From assembly GCF_016858305.2 (NCBI RefSeq), contig NZ_CP074436.1, forward strand, positions 3,492,001-3,556,000: a stretch of 64,000 bases of DNA, read 5' to 3'. This document shows, piece after piece, positions 19,797 through 28,839 of this stretch. The notes below the pieces were generated by a model. It ran no database searches. It was not told the origin of the DNA and saw nothing but the letters and a program-made list of their open reading frames with translations. Made by a program: the position numbers and the translations under genes. Position 1 is the first letter of the stretch. Every line of letters begins with the position of its first letter. Source of the DNA: Polaribacter sp. Q13. Its GTDB lineage: Bacteria > Bacteroidota > Bacteroidia > Flavobacteriales > Flavobacteriaceae.

Positions 19797-21212
19797 ATGA
19801 AAAACACTATATACATATTTTCACTTATACTACTTATATTTTCTTGTGATAGACAGGAGTATTTGGATATCGAACCTAAAGGGCGTGTCATTCCTAATAA
19901 AATAAATGATTACCGATTATTACTAGATCAAACCAAAGTGTTTGGTGGTGTAGGGGGAGCTCAAGTAATATCTCCGGGTTTTGTTAGCAGTTTTTACAAC
20001 ACAGAATTAGCGAGTGATGATGTAATGATAACTGATAATTTTTTAAGTTTTTATCCAGAAGGTTCTGCGTCTACTAATACTTTTATTTGGAAAGACAACA
20101 TTTATACAGATGCAGAAGAAGATGGCGATTGGCAAAACTTATATGGTCAAATATATGTTACAAATATTGTAATTGATGATGTTCCAAATGCTATAGATGG
20201 TACTGTAAAAGAAAAGGATGCTTTAAAAGCTGAAGCATTGGCACATAGAGCATATGCCTATTTTTCTTTGGTAAATTTATATGGTTCTCATTACAATCCA
20301 GCAACTGCAAATACAGATCTTGGTGTGCCATTAAGATTAGGAACAGAACTTGTTGGAGTCGAGTATCCAAGAGCAACTGTTAATGATGTTTATACTGTTA
20401 TTTTAGACGATCTAACTGAAGCTATAAAACACTTACCAAATACTCCAGAGCTAGTTCATCGTCCATCAAAAGCAGGTGTTTATGGTCTTTTAGCGCGTGT
20501 ATATTTATATATGGGAGATTTTGAAAACGCAAGAGATGCTGCCGACAATGCATTAGCATTAAGCAATACATTGTTAGATTTTAATACCTTTCCAGATTGG
20601 TTTTTTCCTGACATAGCTAATCAAGGAGATATTCCACAAAATGATCCTGAAATTATTTGGCATAAAGAATCAGGTGCAGCTTATAGTGCTGCTATTGCAT
20701 CTGATGATTATCTTAGTTTATTAGAATCTAACGATCAAAGAAGAAGACTTTTCGGGCCACCTTCAATATTCGGCTTATCTGGTCCAGAAAAAATATTCAC
20801 CGTTGGATATGTTAGAACCTTTAAGCCTATTGGGCCATCTACAGCCGAAATGTTTTTAACAAGAGCAGAGTGTAATGTAAGATTAAATAGAGCAGATTTA
20901 GCTATTAATGATTTAAATACATTACGAGAAAAAAGAATGGATACTGGTACATACGAGCCAATAACAACTACAGATGAAGATGAAGTTTTTGCTTTAGTAA
21001 AAAAGGAAAGAAGACTTGAATTATATATGAAAGGTCACCGTTTTTTCGATTTAAAACGTTACAATGTGTACGATTCGCAAAAAACTAATATTATTCATAC
21101 ATACAAAGGAGAGACATTTACCTTAACAGCAAATAGTAAAAATTGGGCATTACCTATAGCGCAAAAATACATCTTTCAAAATCCAGAAATAGGAGAAAAT
21201 AGTAGGGAATAA
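19797..21212 (+). CDS. SusD/RagB-like surface lipoprotein
   Basis: 471 residues with lipoprotein signal (IFSLILLIFSC, lipid Cys near residue 17). N-terminal SusD-like and C-terminal RagB/SusD domains are seen in LDIEPKGRVIPNKINDYRLL, HRAYAYFSLVNLYG, YGLLARVYLYMGDFENARDAADNAL, MFLTRAECNVRLNRADLAINDLNTLREKR and LVKKERRLELYMKGHRFFDLKRYN. It forms the substrate-binding lid of the SusC at 16277. It is the intact counterpart of the pseudogene at 5973; the shared NPATA..L.VPLRLGT segment suggests the two once bound similar ligands. A hairpin lies 28 bases after the stop. Confidence 0.93.
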   Translation: MKNTIYIFSLILLIFSCDRQEYLDIEPKGRVIPNKINDYRLLLDQTKVFGGVGGAQVISPGFVSSFYNTELASDDVMITDNFLSFYPEGSASTNTFIWKDNIYTDAEEDGDWQNLYGQIYVTNIVIDDVPNAIDGTVKEKDALKAEALAHRAYAYFSLVNLYGSHYNPATANTDLGVPLRLGTELVGVEYPRATVNDVYTVILDDLTEAIKHLPNTPELVHRPSKAGVYGLLARVYLYMGDFENARDAADNALALSNTLLDFNTFPDWFFPDIANQGDIPQNDPEIIWHKESGAAYSAAIASDDYLSLLESNDQRRRLFGPPSIFGLSGPEKIFTVGYVRTFKPIGPSTAEMFLTRAECNVRLNRADLAINDLNTLREKRMDTGTYEPITTTDEDEVFALVKKERRLELYMKGHRFFDLKRYNVYDSQKTNIIHTYKGETFTLTANSKNWALPIAQKYIFQNPEIGENSRE

Positions 21213-21240
21213 ACTCCATATCAAATCCTTTTAAAACTTA

Positions 21241-21268
21241 GTAGCCAGAATCTAAAATATCTGGCTAC
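21241..21268 (+). other. Hairpin after susD (terminator or processing site)
   Basis: GTAGCCAGA pairs with TCTGGCTAC across a 10-base loop. No T-run follows, so it is more likely an RNA-stabilising or attenuating element between susD and the TlpA-like genes than a full terminator. Confidence 0.5.
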
Positions 21269-21326
21269 TTATAAATAACAACCAAAGACTTTGGTGTCTT
21301 GTTACACCTATAAATAAAATTAAATT

Positions 21327-22400
21327 ATGAAAAAATTAAGATTCATACCTGTTGCACTTGCCATTATTTTAAGCGGATGTAATACTAAGGAAAATAAAAA
21401 AGTAGACACTTGTACATTAGAAATTAATGTAGATGGTAATAGTACAGGGAAACTAACTATAGCTCCATACCAGCGTGTAGAAAGTATGGAAGCTTATAAC
21501 GAGCTAACCATAACAGACTCTATAAAATCAAAAACTACAATAGTTAAAATAGATACCGTTAGTGCGGTAAGAAAAGTATCGATAAGCTACAATAAAAAAA
21601 ACTATAGTACAGAGTTATTTACGGGTACAGGTACTTATGTATTATCTATAATTAACGATAGTCTTATTGTTAAAGGAGCTCCAAGACACGAGGAATATCT
21701 AAAAATTAAAAAGGCTTTAGGTATTGCTAAAATGGAAGGCCTAAAATATAAAAAAGATCTTACACCTGAAGAAGCTAATTTTAAAGCTAGTTTTTCAGAT
21801 AAGTTAATTGCTGCAATAAAAGAGCATCCAAAAAACATTGCTTTAGCACAATCCGCTTACACTCAATTTTGGAATACAGACACCAATACTTTAGATCAAG
21901 TTTTAAATAGTTTTGACGCTAGTTTACAATCAAGTTACTTTTTAGAGCCATTAGTAGAAAGAAGAAAGAATTTAGATTTAGTAACTATGGGTAAACCTGC
22001 TCCTTTATTTACTCTTAAAAGTTATGATAATAAAGATGTATCTGTAACAGATTATAGAGGTAAGTATTTATTAATCGATTTTTGGGCATATTGGTGTGGG
22101 CCATGTATTAAAGGGTTTCCAGAATTAAGAGAGATTAGAGAAGCTTATTCTGAAGATCAATTAGCAATTTTAAGTATTAGTACAGATAAAAACTACGACA
22201 AGTGGATTAATGCTGTAGACAAACACAAATTACCTTGGACACAGGTTATTGATGATGAAAAACTACCAGTAAATATAGGGTCTAAATATGCTGTAGTAGG
22301 CATCCCTCATTTAGTTTTAATTTCGCCAGAAGGTAATATTGTTTACAAACATGATTATCACGATGTTTTAACTGATGAGTTAAAAAACTTTCTAAAATAA
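21327..22400 (+). CDS. TlpA-like thiol-disulfide oxidoreductase lipoprotein
   Basis: 357 residues with lipobox IILSGC (Cys18). Residues 30-120 form a beta-rich DUF4369-like domain (LEINVDGNSTGKLTIAPY), 120-215 are helical, and 220-357 form the thioredoxin domain with W256-C257-G-P-C260 and the loop VVGIPHLVLISPEGN. It starts 114 bases after susD and ends 8 bases before the next TlpA-like gene, so the two are co-transcribed. It diverges clearly from the other TlpA-like proteins here (FWAYWCGPC rather than WATWCGPC), so the set is not just recent duplication. A periplasm-facing redox role tied to the SusCD system is likely; the target protein is not identifiable. Confidence 0.87.
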   Translation: MKKLRFIPVALAIILSGCNTKENKKVDTCTLEINVDGNSTGKLTIAPYQRVESMEAYNELTITDSIKSKTTIVKIDTVSAVRKVSISYNKKNYSTELFTGTGTYVLSIINDSLIVKGAPRHEEYLKIKKALGIAKMEGLKYKKDLTPEEANFKASFSDKLIAAIKEHPKNIALAQSAYTQFWNTDTNTLDQVLNSFDASLQSSYFLEPLVERRKNLDLVTMGKPAPLFTLKSYDNKDVSVTDYRGKYLLIDFWAYWCGPCIKGFPELREIREAYSEDQLAILSISTDKNYDKWINAVDKHKLPWTQVIDDEKLPVNIGSKYAVVGIPHLVLISPEGNIVYKHDYHDVLTDELKNFLK

Positions 22401-22408
22401 TTATCTAT

Positions 22409-23818
22409 ATGAAACCATATACTCATGCATTACTTTTATTTGGCATTTTTATAGGTGTATTATCTTGTAAGTCTAAAGAAGAGAAACAAATAGATTATGC
22501 TATTATTTCTGGTAAGATTACCAATTCATCCGAAAAAGAAATAACACTTAATTGGAGGGATACTTTTAAGGTTAATAAAAATGTTAAAACGGTAGTAAAA
22601 TTATCCGAAACAGGTACATTTTTAGATACTTTAAAATTATTACCAGGCCATTACTCATTTAATGAAGGTAAAAATAGAATTCCGTTGCACATCGAAAATG
22701 GTATAAAAATTAATATATCATATGATGCAAAGAACTTTAAAAACACCATTCAGTTTTGTGGAGAAGGTTCTGGAACCAGTAGTTATTTAATGGCAAATGA
22801 AGAGGAGATGGGGCGTGTTTTTAATAGTGATAAGGCTACTAATTTCTATAATGTAAAAGAACCTGTATTTAAGGCAAAAATAAAGGCTATTAAAAATGAT
22901 TTAGAAACGATATTAGCTGCAACTAAAAACATCCCTAATAATATTAGGGAGAAAGAGAAAAGAGAAATCAATTACCATTATTTAGACTATATCAATAGAT
23001 ATAAAGGAGTGTATCAATATGTAAGTGGAGATTCTACGTATGTGCCTTCTAAAGAATTTACAAAAGAATTGGATGCTTTAACTTATGATAGGGAAGACGA
23101 TTTTATGTTTTCGTCAATATATCAATATTTATTATTAGGGCATTTTAGAGATAAAGCAAGTAAAATAGCTCAAGCGCAAGGAACTTCTCAAGATTTGGAG
23201 CTGTTAAAATCATTAGCAAAAATACCTAACGATAATATTAAAGATATTATGCTTGTGTTTTACGGTAATTCTGGATTAAGTAGAGCTACCGATTTAGAAG
23301 CTATGTATAAGCTTTTAATGGATAATTATTCAACTGAAGCAAAAAAACAAGAACTCACTAAATTATACAACGAATTAAAAATGTTGAGTAAAGGAGAGGC
23401 ATCACCAGTGTTTACAAATTACGAAAACCATGCAGGTGGCACAACTTCACTTACCGATTTTAAAGGAAAATATTTATACATTGATGTTTGGGCAACTTGG
23501 TGTGGACCTTGTAAATACGAAATTCCTTTTTTAGAAAAAATTGAGAAAGAATATCACGGTAAAAATATCACTTTTATCAGTCTATCCGTAGATAAGAAAA
23601 ATGCTTACGATGCTTGGAAGAAGATGGTAAAAGATGACAATATGGGTGGTATACAGTTGTTGGCTGATAATGATTTTAAATCAGACTTTATAGAGGCTTA
23701 TAAAATAAACGCTATCCCTAAATTTATTTTGATAGATCCACAAGGAAATATCGTAAATGCAAATGCACCAAGACCATCTAGTAAAGAGGTGAGAGCACTT
23801 TTAGACAACTTATTATAG
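22409..23818 (+). CDS. TlpA-like thiol-disulfide oxidoreductase lipoprotein, long form
   Basis: 469 residues with lipobox GVLSC (Cys20). DUF4369-like domain at about 30-115, a long helical middle (125-330) absent from the 333-residue paralog at 13103, and a thioredoxin domain (335-469) with W364-C365-G-P-C368 and NAIPKFILIDPQGN. The last 135 residues closely follow the protein at 13103 (NHAGGTTSL.DFKGKYLYID, EKEYHGKNI, APRPSSK). The spacing of 8 bases from the preceding TlpA-like gene supports one operon. The middle part probably contacts a partner or substrate (inference). Confidence 0.87.
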   Translation: MKPYTHALLLFGIFIGVLSCKSKEEKQIDYAIISGKITNSSEKEITLNWRDTFKVNKNVKTVVKLSETGTFLDTLKLLPGHYSFNEGKNRIPLHIENGIKINISYDAKNFKNTIQFCGEGSGTSSYLMANEEEMGRVFNSDKATNFYNVKEPVFKAKIKAIKNDLETILAATKNIPNNIREKEKREINYHYLDYINRYKGVYQYVSGDSTYVPSKEFTKELDALTYDREDDFMFSSIYQYLLLGHFRDKASKIAQAQGTSQDLELLKSLAKIPNDNIKDIMLVFYGNSGLSRATDLEAMYKLLMDNYSTEAKKQELTKLYNELKMLSKGEASPVFTNYENHAGGTTSLTDFKGKYLYIDVWATWCGPCKYEIPFLEKIEKEYHGKNITFISLSVDKKNAYDAWKKMVKDDNMGGIQLLADNDFKSDFIEAYKINAIPKFILIDPQGNIVNANAPRPSSKEVRALLDNLL

Positions 23819-23954
23819 TAGCTACAAACCACGCTTATATTATTAACGAAAACAGTGTTGCTTTTTATTTAGAAATTTTATTGTTTCATCAATAAAGGCA
23901 ACATTGCTTTTAATGTAATTTACTTTATAAACATATTTTAAAACATCCCATAGC

Positions 23955-25160
23955 ATGAAAAATATAACAACAATCATTGCAGCACTTATTATTAGCTGTA
24001 CAACTTTTGCTCAAGGAATTGAATTTGAGCACGGAACGTTTCAAGAAGCATTAGATAAAGCAAAAAAAGAAAACAAATTAGTATTTATGGATTGCTACAC
24101 TACATGGTGCGGCCCTTGTAAATGGATGACTAAAGAGATATTTCCTCTAAAAGAAGTAGGCGATTTCTATAACGAAAACTTTGTATCTATAAAAGTAGAC
24201 ATGGAAAAAGGAGAAGGCATTGCATTAAACAATACATATAGTGTTAATGCTTATCCTACTTTATTGTTTATTGCTCCCGATGGAAAACTGGTACATAAGT
24301 TAGTTGGCGGAAAACAGGCTAAAGATCTTATTGCAGGTGGAGAAATAGCGATAGACCCAAATAAGGGGATAAATGTTATCGCTAAAAGATATGAAAATGG
24401 AGAAAGAGATTTAGACTTGGTTTTAAATTATATCGATTTGTTAGATGGAGCATACAATAAAGAGAAAAGTCAGGAGGTTTCTTCAGGTTTACTAGCTAGT
24501 TTACCAATTGATAAATTTGCAAACAAAGACAGGTTTAAAGTGATAGCAAATGCAAAAATAGATTACGATTCTAAAGCATATAAATATGTATTGAAAAACA
24601 AAGAAAGCTTTTTAAAAGAAGTAGATTCTGCGCAATATTTTAATGTTTTAAATTTGTCTATTATGAGTTATTTAAACAATAAGTCAGGCACTAGTAACAG
24701 TTTAAAAGAATTACAAAAAGCGATCGATAAATGTAAAAAAGACAATGTTTCTCCTTATCAAGAGGATATGGAAAAAGGTTTAGTTTATTCTTTTTATTTA
24801 TCTCAAAAAAACTATGATAAATGGTTCGACTTAAAACTAGAAGAAGCAAATAAGCAGAAAGGAGAGCAAAGGTATGTTTATACGATTCATAATATAGGAG
24901 ACGAAGTTTTAAGAAACCCTAAATTTGAAGGTTCTCAAGAATCTATGGATAAAGCCTTAAAATTAGGGCATGAAATAGCAGATACACAAGATGGTATTAT
25001 AATGGGGAGTTTTTTATTAGCGAAATTATATCTAAAGAACAAGGACAAGGGTAATGCATCAAAATACTTTAATACATTTTTTGAGGTGAATAAAAAGTCT
25101 GGTGGTAACAACGATCATCCATCTGTAATCAATGTTAAAAATGCTATAGACGCTTTGTAA
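23955..25160 (+). CDS. Periplasmic thioredoxin-fold protein with helical-repeat C-terminus
   Basis: 401 residues; signal peptide MKNITTIIAALIISCTTFAQ with cleavage after FAQ. The Cys15 in the signal is in CTT context and is not a convincing lipobox. Thioredoxin domain (22-135) with W51-C52-G-P-C55-K and NAYPTLLFIAPDGK. The C-terminal 260 residues are helical, ending in a TPR-like segment (LLAKLYLKNKDKGNASKYFNTFF). It is the functional-looking member of the family represented by the gene at 2816 and the damaged copies at 4345 and 4615. It ends the intact locus, 136 bases after the TlpA-like gene. Confidence 0.85.
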   Translation: MKNITTIIAALIISCTTFAQGIEFEHGTFQEALDKAKKENKLVFMDCYTTWCGPCKWMTKEIFPLKEVGDFYNENFVSIKVDMEKGEGIALNNTYSVNAYPTLLFIAPDGKLVHKLVGGKQAKDLIAGGEIAIDPNKGINVIAKRYENGERDLDLVLNYIDLLDGAYNKEKSQEVSSGLLASLPIDKFANKDRFKVIANAKIDYDSKAYKYVLKNKESFLKEVDSAQYFNVLNLSIMSYLNNKSGTSNSLKELQKAIDKCKKDNVSPYQEDMEKGLVYSFYLSQKNYDKWFDLKLEEANKQKGEQRYVYTIHNIGDEVLRNPKFEGSQESMDKALKLGHEIADTQDGIIMGSFLLAKLYLKNKDKGNASKYFNTFFEVNKKSGGNNDHPSVINVKNAIDAL

Positions 25161-25442
25161 ATTCTTTAATTTATTGTTCAAATTCTAATAAAGTTTTTAA
25201 CTATTAAATAGTATTTAGATACCTAAAACTTATTTAGTGAGTATATAATTCTGAGAAATACTTACTTTATTAGTTAGACTTCTTTGGTTAAATATTAAAG
25301 AGGAATGCCTTTAGAGTATCAGAAAACCACTAATATTATTATCAGATGCGTTAAGTTTTTAACGCTTTAATTCAAAAATTAACATTTCTTTAATAGGGGA
25401 CGACGTTAAATTATTCGTCTACTATAATAAATACCTTAAATT

Positions 25443-28247
25443 ATGAAACACTTTTTTTTACTAATACTGCTAGTACCTTTTAGCTTATTGTTAAATGGCC
25501 AAACTTTAGATTTAAACACACCTTTACCTGTAGATGCAAGTATAAGAAAAGGGGTGTTGCCTAATGGGTTGACTTACTATATTAAAAGTACGGATGTTGT
25601 TAAAGACGCGGCTAGTTATTATATTATTCAAAATGTAGGTTCTGTTTTAGAAAATGATGATCAGCAAGGGCTAGCTCATTTTTTAGAACATATGGCTTTT
25701 AACGGGACAGCAAATTTTGAAGAAAAACAAATGCTTGAAACTTTTCAGAAGGAAGGATTACTTTTTGGAAGAGACATTAATGCTTATACGAGTTTTGATG
25801 AAACGGTTTACAACATAGATAATGTGCCAACAAAACCAGAATTAATAGATAAAGGTTTATTGGTGTTAAATGATTGGTGTAACTATTTATTACTTACGGA
25901 TAAGGAGATAGATGCCGAAAGAGGTGTCATTAAAGAAGAATGGCGTTCTCGTCAAAATGGGCAAATGCGATTATTTCAAACATCATTACCTATAAGTTTT
26001 AACCACTCTAAGTATTCAGAACGTATGCCTATTGGTTTAATGAGCATTGTAGAAAATTTTAAATATAAAGCATTAAGAGATTTTTATCATGATTGGTATC
26101 GTACAGATTTACAGGCAATAGCTATTGTTGGTGATATTAATGCCGATGAAATAGAAGCAAAAATTAAAAAGTTATTTTCTAAAATTCCAGCTGTTAAAAA
26201 TGCCAGAGAACGTTTTATCGTAGAGATACCAGAAAACGAACAACTTTTGTATAGTTTAGGTCTGGATAAAGAAATCTCAACACCTAGTATCGATTTTGGA
26301 ATTCGTCATAAAAAATCATTAAAAAATCAAACAGTTAATGATTTAAAGGCTTCTTTGTTAGAAGCAATGGCAACTACTATGGTATCTGCAAGAATTAATG
26401 AGAAAAAGCAAAACCCAGAAGCACCATTTTTAGGCGCTAGTTTAGGTTATGGTTCTATGTCTAGAGCAAACAATGGGTTAAGCTTAAGAATATCACCAAA
26501 ACCAGAAATGCAACAACAGGCTTTTGCGGCAGTGTTAACAGAAGTTGTACGTGCTGTAAAATTTGGTTATACAGATTCAGAGATTGAAAGAACCATTAAG
26601 CAGTTTTCAAATTATTATGAAACACAAATTGCTAAAAAAGATGATGTTCCTCATGGCAGCATTATCAATAGTATTAAAGAGAACTATCTTAACAATGTTA
26701 ACATTTTAGATATTGAAAAAGAATATAGTATTGTAAAGCAAATATTTGCGACATTAACTCCAGATGAGGTACACAACACTATTAAAAGATTGTATTCTAA
26801 AAACAATAGATATATAAATGTAACAGGTGTTAAAGGTCAAAATAATTTAACAGAAGCACAAGTAAAGCAGATTATAACTGGTGTAGAAAATAATCCAAAT
26901 ATTATTGCATATTCAGAAGCATTTTCGGGTAAAACCTTAATATCTGGAATAGAAATTAAAGAAGGAAAAATTCTTAAAACAGAAAATAATAAAGTTTTAG
27001 GTGCTACCACTTATACATTAAGTAATGGTGTAAAAGTTCATTATAAATTTGTTGATAAACAAAAGAATACGGTAAGTTTAAGTGCTGTAAGTTATGGAGG
27101 TAAATCTCTGTTAAAAGTAAAAGATTTACCATCTGCAGATTTAATGGGCAATTTATTACAAATGTCTGGATTAGGAGATTATTCTGCAACCGACCTTCCT
27201 AAAGTATTGGCAGGTAAAACGGCAAGTGCTTCGCCTAGTTTATCAGAAACATCAGAAAGTATTACAGGTAATTCTTCTACTAAAGATGTGGAAACTATGT
27301 TACAATTAACATATTTGTATTTTGAAAACCCACGTTTTGATGAGCAAGCATATAAAGTACTTCAAGGAGGAATTAGTAATTACTTGGTAAGAAGGAGTAA
27401 GGATATTGGAGAACAAATGAAAGATGGTATTACAACCACATTGTATGGAGAAGACCATCCTATTAAACGAGTGTTTAATAAAGAATTTGCAGATGATGCT
27501 TCTTTCGAACAAATGAAAGCGGTTTATTTAGACCGATTTGATAATCCAGCCGATTTCGATTTTTATATTGTGGGTGATGTGAAAGCAGAGCAATTAGAAC
27601 CATTATTAGCTAAATATGTAGCAAGTTTACCAACGGATGAATCAAGAGAATCTTTTAAAGACAATAATGTTAAATGGAAGTCTGATAAAGTAGATGAAGA
27701 TGTGTTTTTGGCAATGGAAGACCCAAAAACAAGTGTGAATATTTCTTTTAAAGTTTCAAATGATTATACTGTTAAAAATAATTTTATTGCTAAGGCTTTA
27801 GGAGATATTATGCAACTAAGATTAACAGAAACTTTGAGAGAAGAAGAAGGAGGGGTTTATAGTCCTAGAGCATCTGCATTTTTAAATAAAGTACCTAAGT
27901 CATTATCTTATTTGTCTATTAGATTTGATTGTAATCCTGATTTGGCAGAAAAATTAATAGGTATTGTGCATAATGAGTTGACAAAATTAGCGAAAGGAGA
28001 TATTAGAGAGGAAGACTTGCAAAAAACCTTAAGTAATTATAAAAAAGTAAGAGAGCAATCAAAAAACAATAATAGTTATGATATGGCTTTGTTAAAGACT
28101 TTTTATAGGGATGGTTATAATATGGATAATCCTAAAAATTTCGAAAAAGTAATTAATAATATTTCAAAAAAAGACATTCAAGCTTTGGCAAAAAAGTTGC
28201 AAAAGAAAGGACAGTCATACGAAATTGTATTTAAACCATTAAAATAG
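25443..28247 (+). CDS. M16-family zinc metallopeptidase, exported
   Basis: 934 residues with an N-terminal signal peptide (MKHFFLLILLVPFSLLLNGQ). The inverted zinc motif HxxEH is present as H79-F-L-E-H83, with the second-shell Glu in AERGVIKEEW about 75 residues on. The protein has the usual two-halves architecture: an active N-half and a C-half (from about 500, ATTYTLSNGVKVHYKFVD) without the zinc motif. M16 enzymes close around peptides and cut them. It is flanked upstream by a 280-base gap and downstream by a terminator, so it is a single-gene unit. A role in digesting peptides brought in by the neighbouring SusCD system is possible but unproven. Confidence 0.92.
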   Translation: MKHFFLLILLVPFSLLLNGQTLDLNTPLPVDASIRKGVLPNGLTYYIKSTDVVKDAASYYIIQNVGSVLENDDQQGLAHFLEHMAFNGTANFEEKQMLETFQKEGLLFGRDINAYTSFDETVYNIDNVPTKPELIDKGLLVLNDWCNYLLLTDKEIDAERGVIKEEWRSRQNGQMRLFQTSLPISFNHSKYSERMPIGLMSIVENFKYKALRDFYHDWYRTDLQAIAIVGDINADEIEAKIKKLFSKIPAVKNARERFIVEIPENEQLLYSLGLDKEISTPSIDFGIRHKKSLKNQTVNDLKASLLEAMATTMVSARINEKKQNPEAPFLGASLGYGSMSRANNGLSLRISPKPEMQQQAFAAVLTEVVRAVKFGYTDSEIERTIKQFSNYYETQIAKKDDVPHGSIINSIKENYLNNVNILDIEKEYSIVKQIFATLTPDEVHNTIKRLYSKNNRYINVTGVKGQNNLTEAQVKQIITGVENNPNIIAYSEAFSGKTLISGIEIKEGKILKTENNKVLGATTYTLSNGVKVHYKFVDKQKNTVSLSAVSYGGKSLLKVKDLPSADLMGNLLQMSGLGDYSATDLPKVLAGKTASASPSLSETSESITGNSSTKDVETMLQLTYLYFENPRFDEQAYKVLQGGISNYLVRRSKDIGEQMKDGITTTLYGEDHPIKRVFNKEFADDASFEQMKAVYLDRFDNPADFDFYIVGDVKAEQLEPLLAKYVASLPTDESRESFKDNNVKWKSDKVDEDVFLAMEDPKTSVNISFKVSNDYTVKNNFIAKALGDIMQLRLTETLREEEGGVYSPRASAFLNKVPKSLSYLSIRFDCNPDLAEKLIGIVHNELTKLAKGDIREEDLQKTLSNYKKVREQSKNNNSYDMALLKTFYRDGYNMDNPKNFEKVINNISKKDIQALAKKLQKKGQSYEIVFKPLK

Positions 28248-28321
28248 AAATTAATCTCTCTCCATTTTGTTTTCAATTATCTTGAATTAATTAATCAATA
28301 AAAACAAGTTTAAGAGATTAA

Positions 28322-28353
28322 AAAAGGGTTGTTTAAAAAAGAACAACCCTTTT
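28322..28353 (+). terminator. Intrinsic terminator after the M16 peptidase gene
   Basis: AAAAGGGTTGTT pairs perfectly with AACAACCCTTTT across an A-rich loop, 74 bases after the stop and before the DsbD-domain gene. Confidence 0.85.
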
Positions 28354-28386
28354 AAAATAGTATAATTATAATTAATATTTAAAGAG

Positions 28387-28833
28387 ATGAAAAAACTTAT
28401 TTTAGTATGTGCGTTATTGGCTTTTACAATTGGTCATTCCCAAATTGTAGAACCTGTAAAGTGGTCTACTTCTGTTAAAAAGATTTCAGACAAAGAATAT
28501 GAATTAATAGCAACAGCTAATATTGACGCTAATTGGCATTTGTATTCTCAAAACGTGCCAGAAAACGGACCCATTGCAACAACTTTTTCATTTAAGGGTA
28601 GTCCAAACTATTTAAAAAAAGGAAATACCAAAGAAGAAGTAGGACACACAATTAACGACCCCATTTTTGATATGAAAATTAAGTTTTTCGAATCTAAAGC
28701 GTCGTTTAAACAGCGTATTAGATTAAAAGAGAAAGCTCTTTTTAAGGTAAATGCCATTGTAGAGTTTATGGTGTGTGATGATAGTAGATGTTTACCGCCA
28801 ACAGAAGTTGATTTAATTTTTGAAATAAAATAA
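28387..28833 (+). CDS. Stand-alone DsbD N-terminal (alpha) domain protein
   Basis: 148 residues with a signal peptide (MKKLILVCALLAFTIGHSQ). The body (VEPVKWSTSVKKI, NWHLYSQNVPENGPIATTFSF, GHTINDPIFDMKIKFFE, VEFMVCDDSRCLPPTEVDLIFEI) is strongly similar to residues 20-150 of the next gene, the full DsbD. It contains the two cysteines of CDDSRC that serve as the exchange pair in this domain. It starts the operon; the next gene begins 6 bases after its stop. It most likely accepts electrons from DsbD or swaps with its N-terminal domain; a tandem domain duplication is the simplest origin. Confidence 0.8.
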   Translation: MKKLILVCALLAFTIGHSQIVEPVKWSTSVKKISDKEYELIATANIDANWHLYSQNVPENGPIATTFSFKGSPNYLKKGNTKEEVGHTINDPIFDMKIKFFESKASFKQRIRLKEKALFKVNAIVEFMVCDDSRCLPPTEVDLIFEIK

Positions 28834-28839
28834 ATTATA

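Noticed and set aside
23845..23915. Long imperfect inverted repeat (GTGTTGC..GCAACAT) as a terminator after the TlpA-like gene
   Set aside because: The loop is very long (over 40 bases) and pairing is short, so I could not support it as a terminator, although some role is possible.
25161..25442. Possible small gene or element in the gap before the M16 peptidase
   Set aside because: No coding frame of useful length and only weak, imperfect self-complementarity near 25225-25275.
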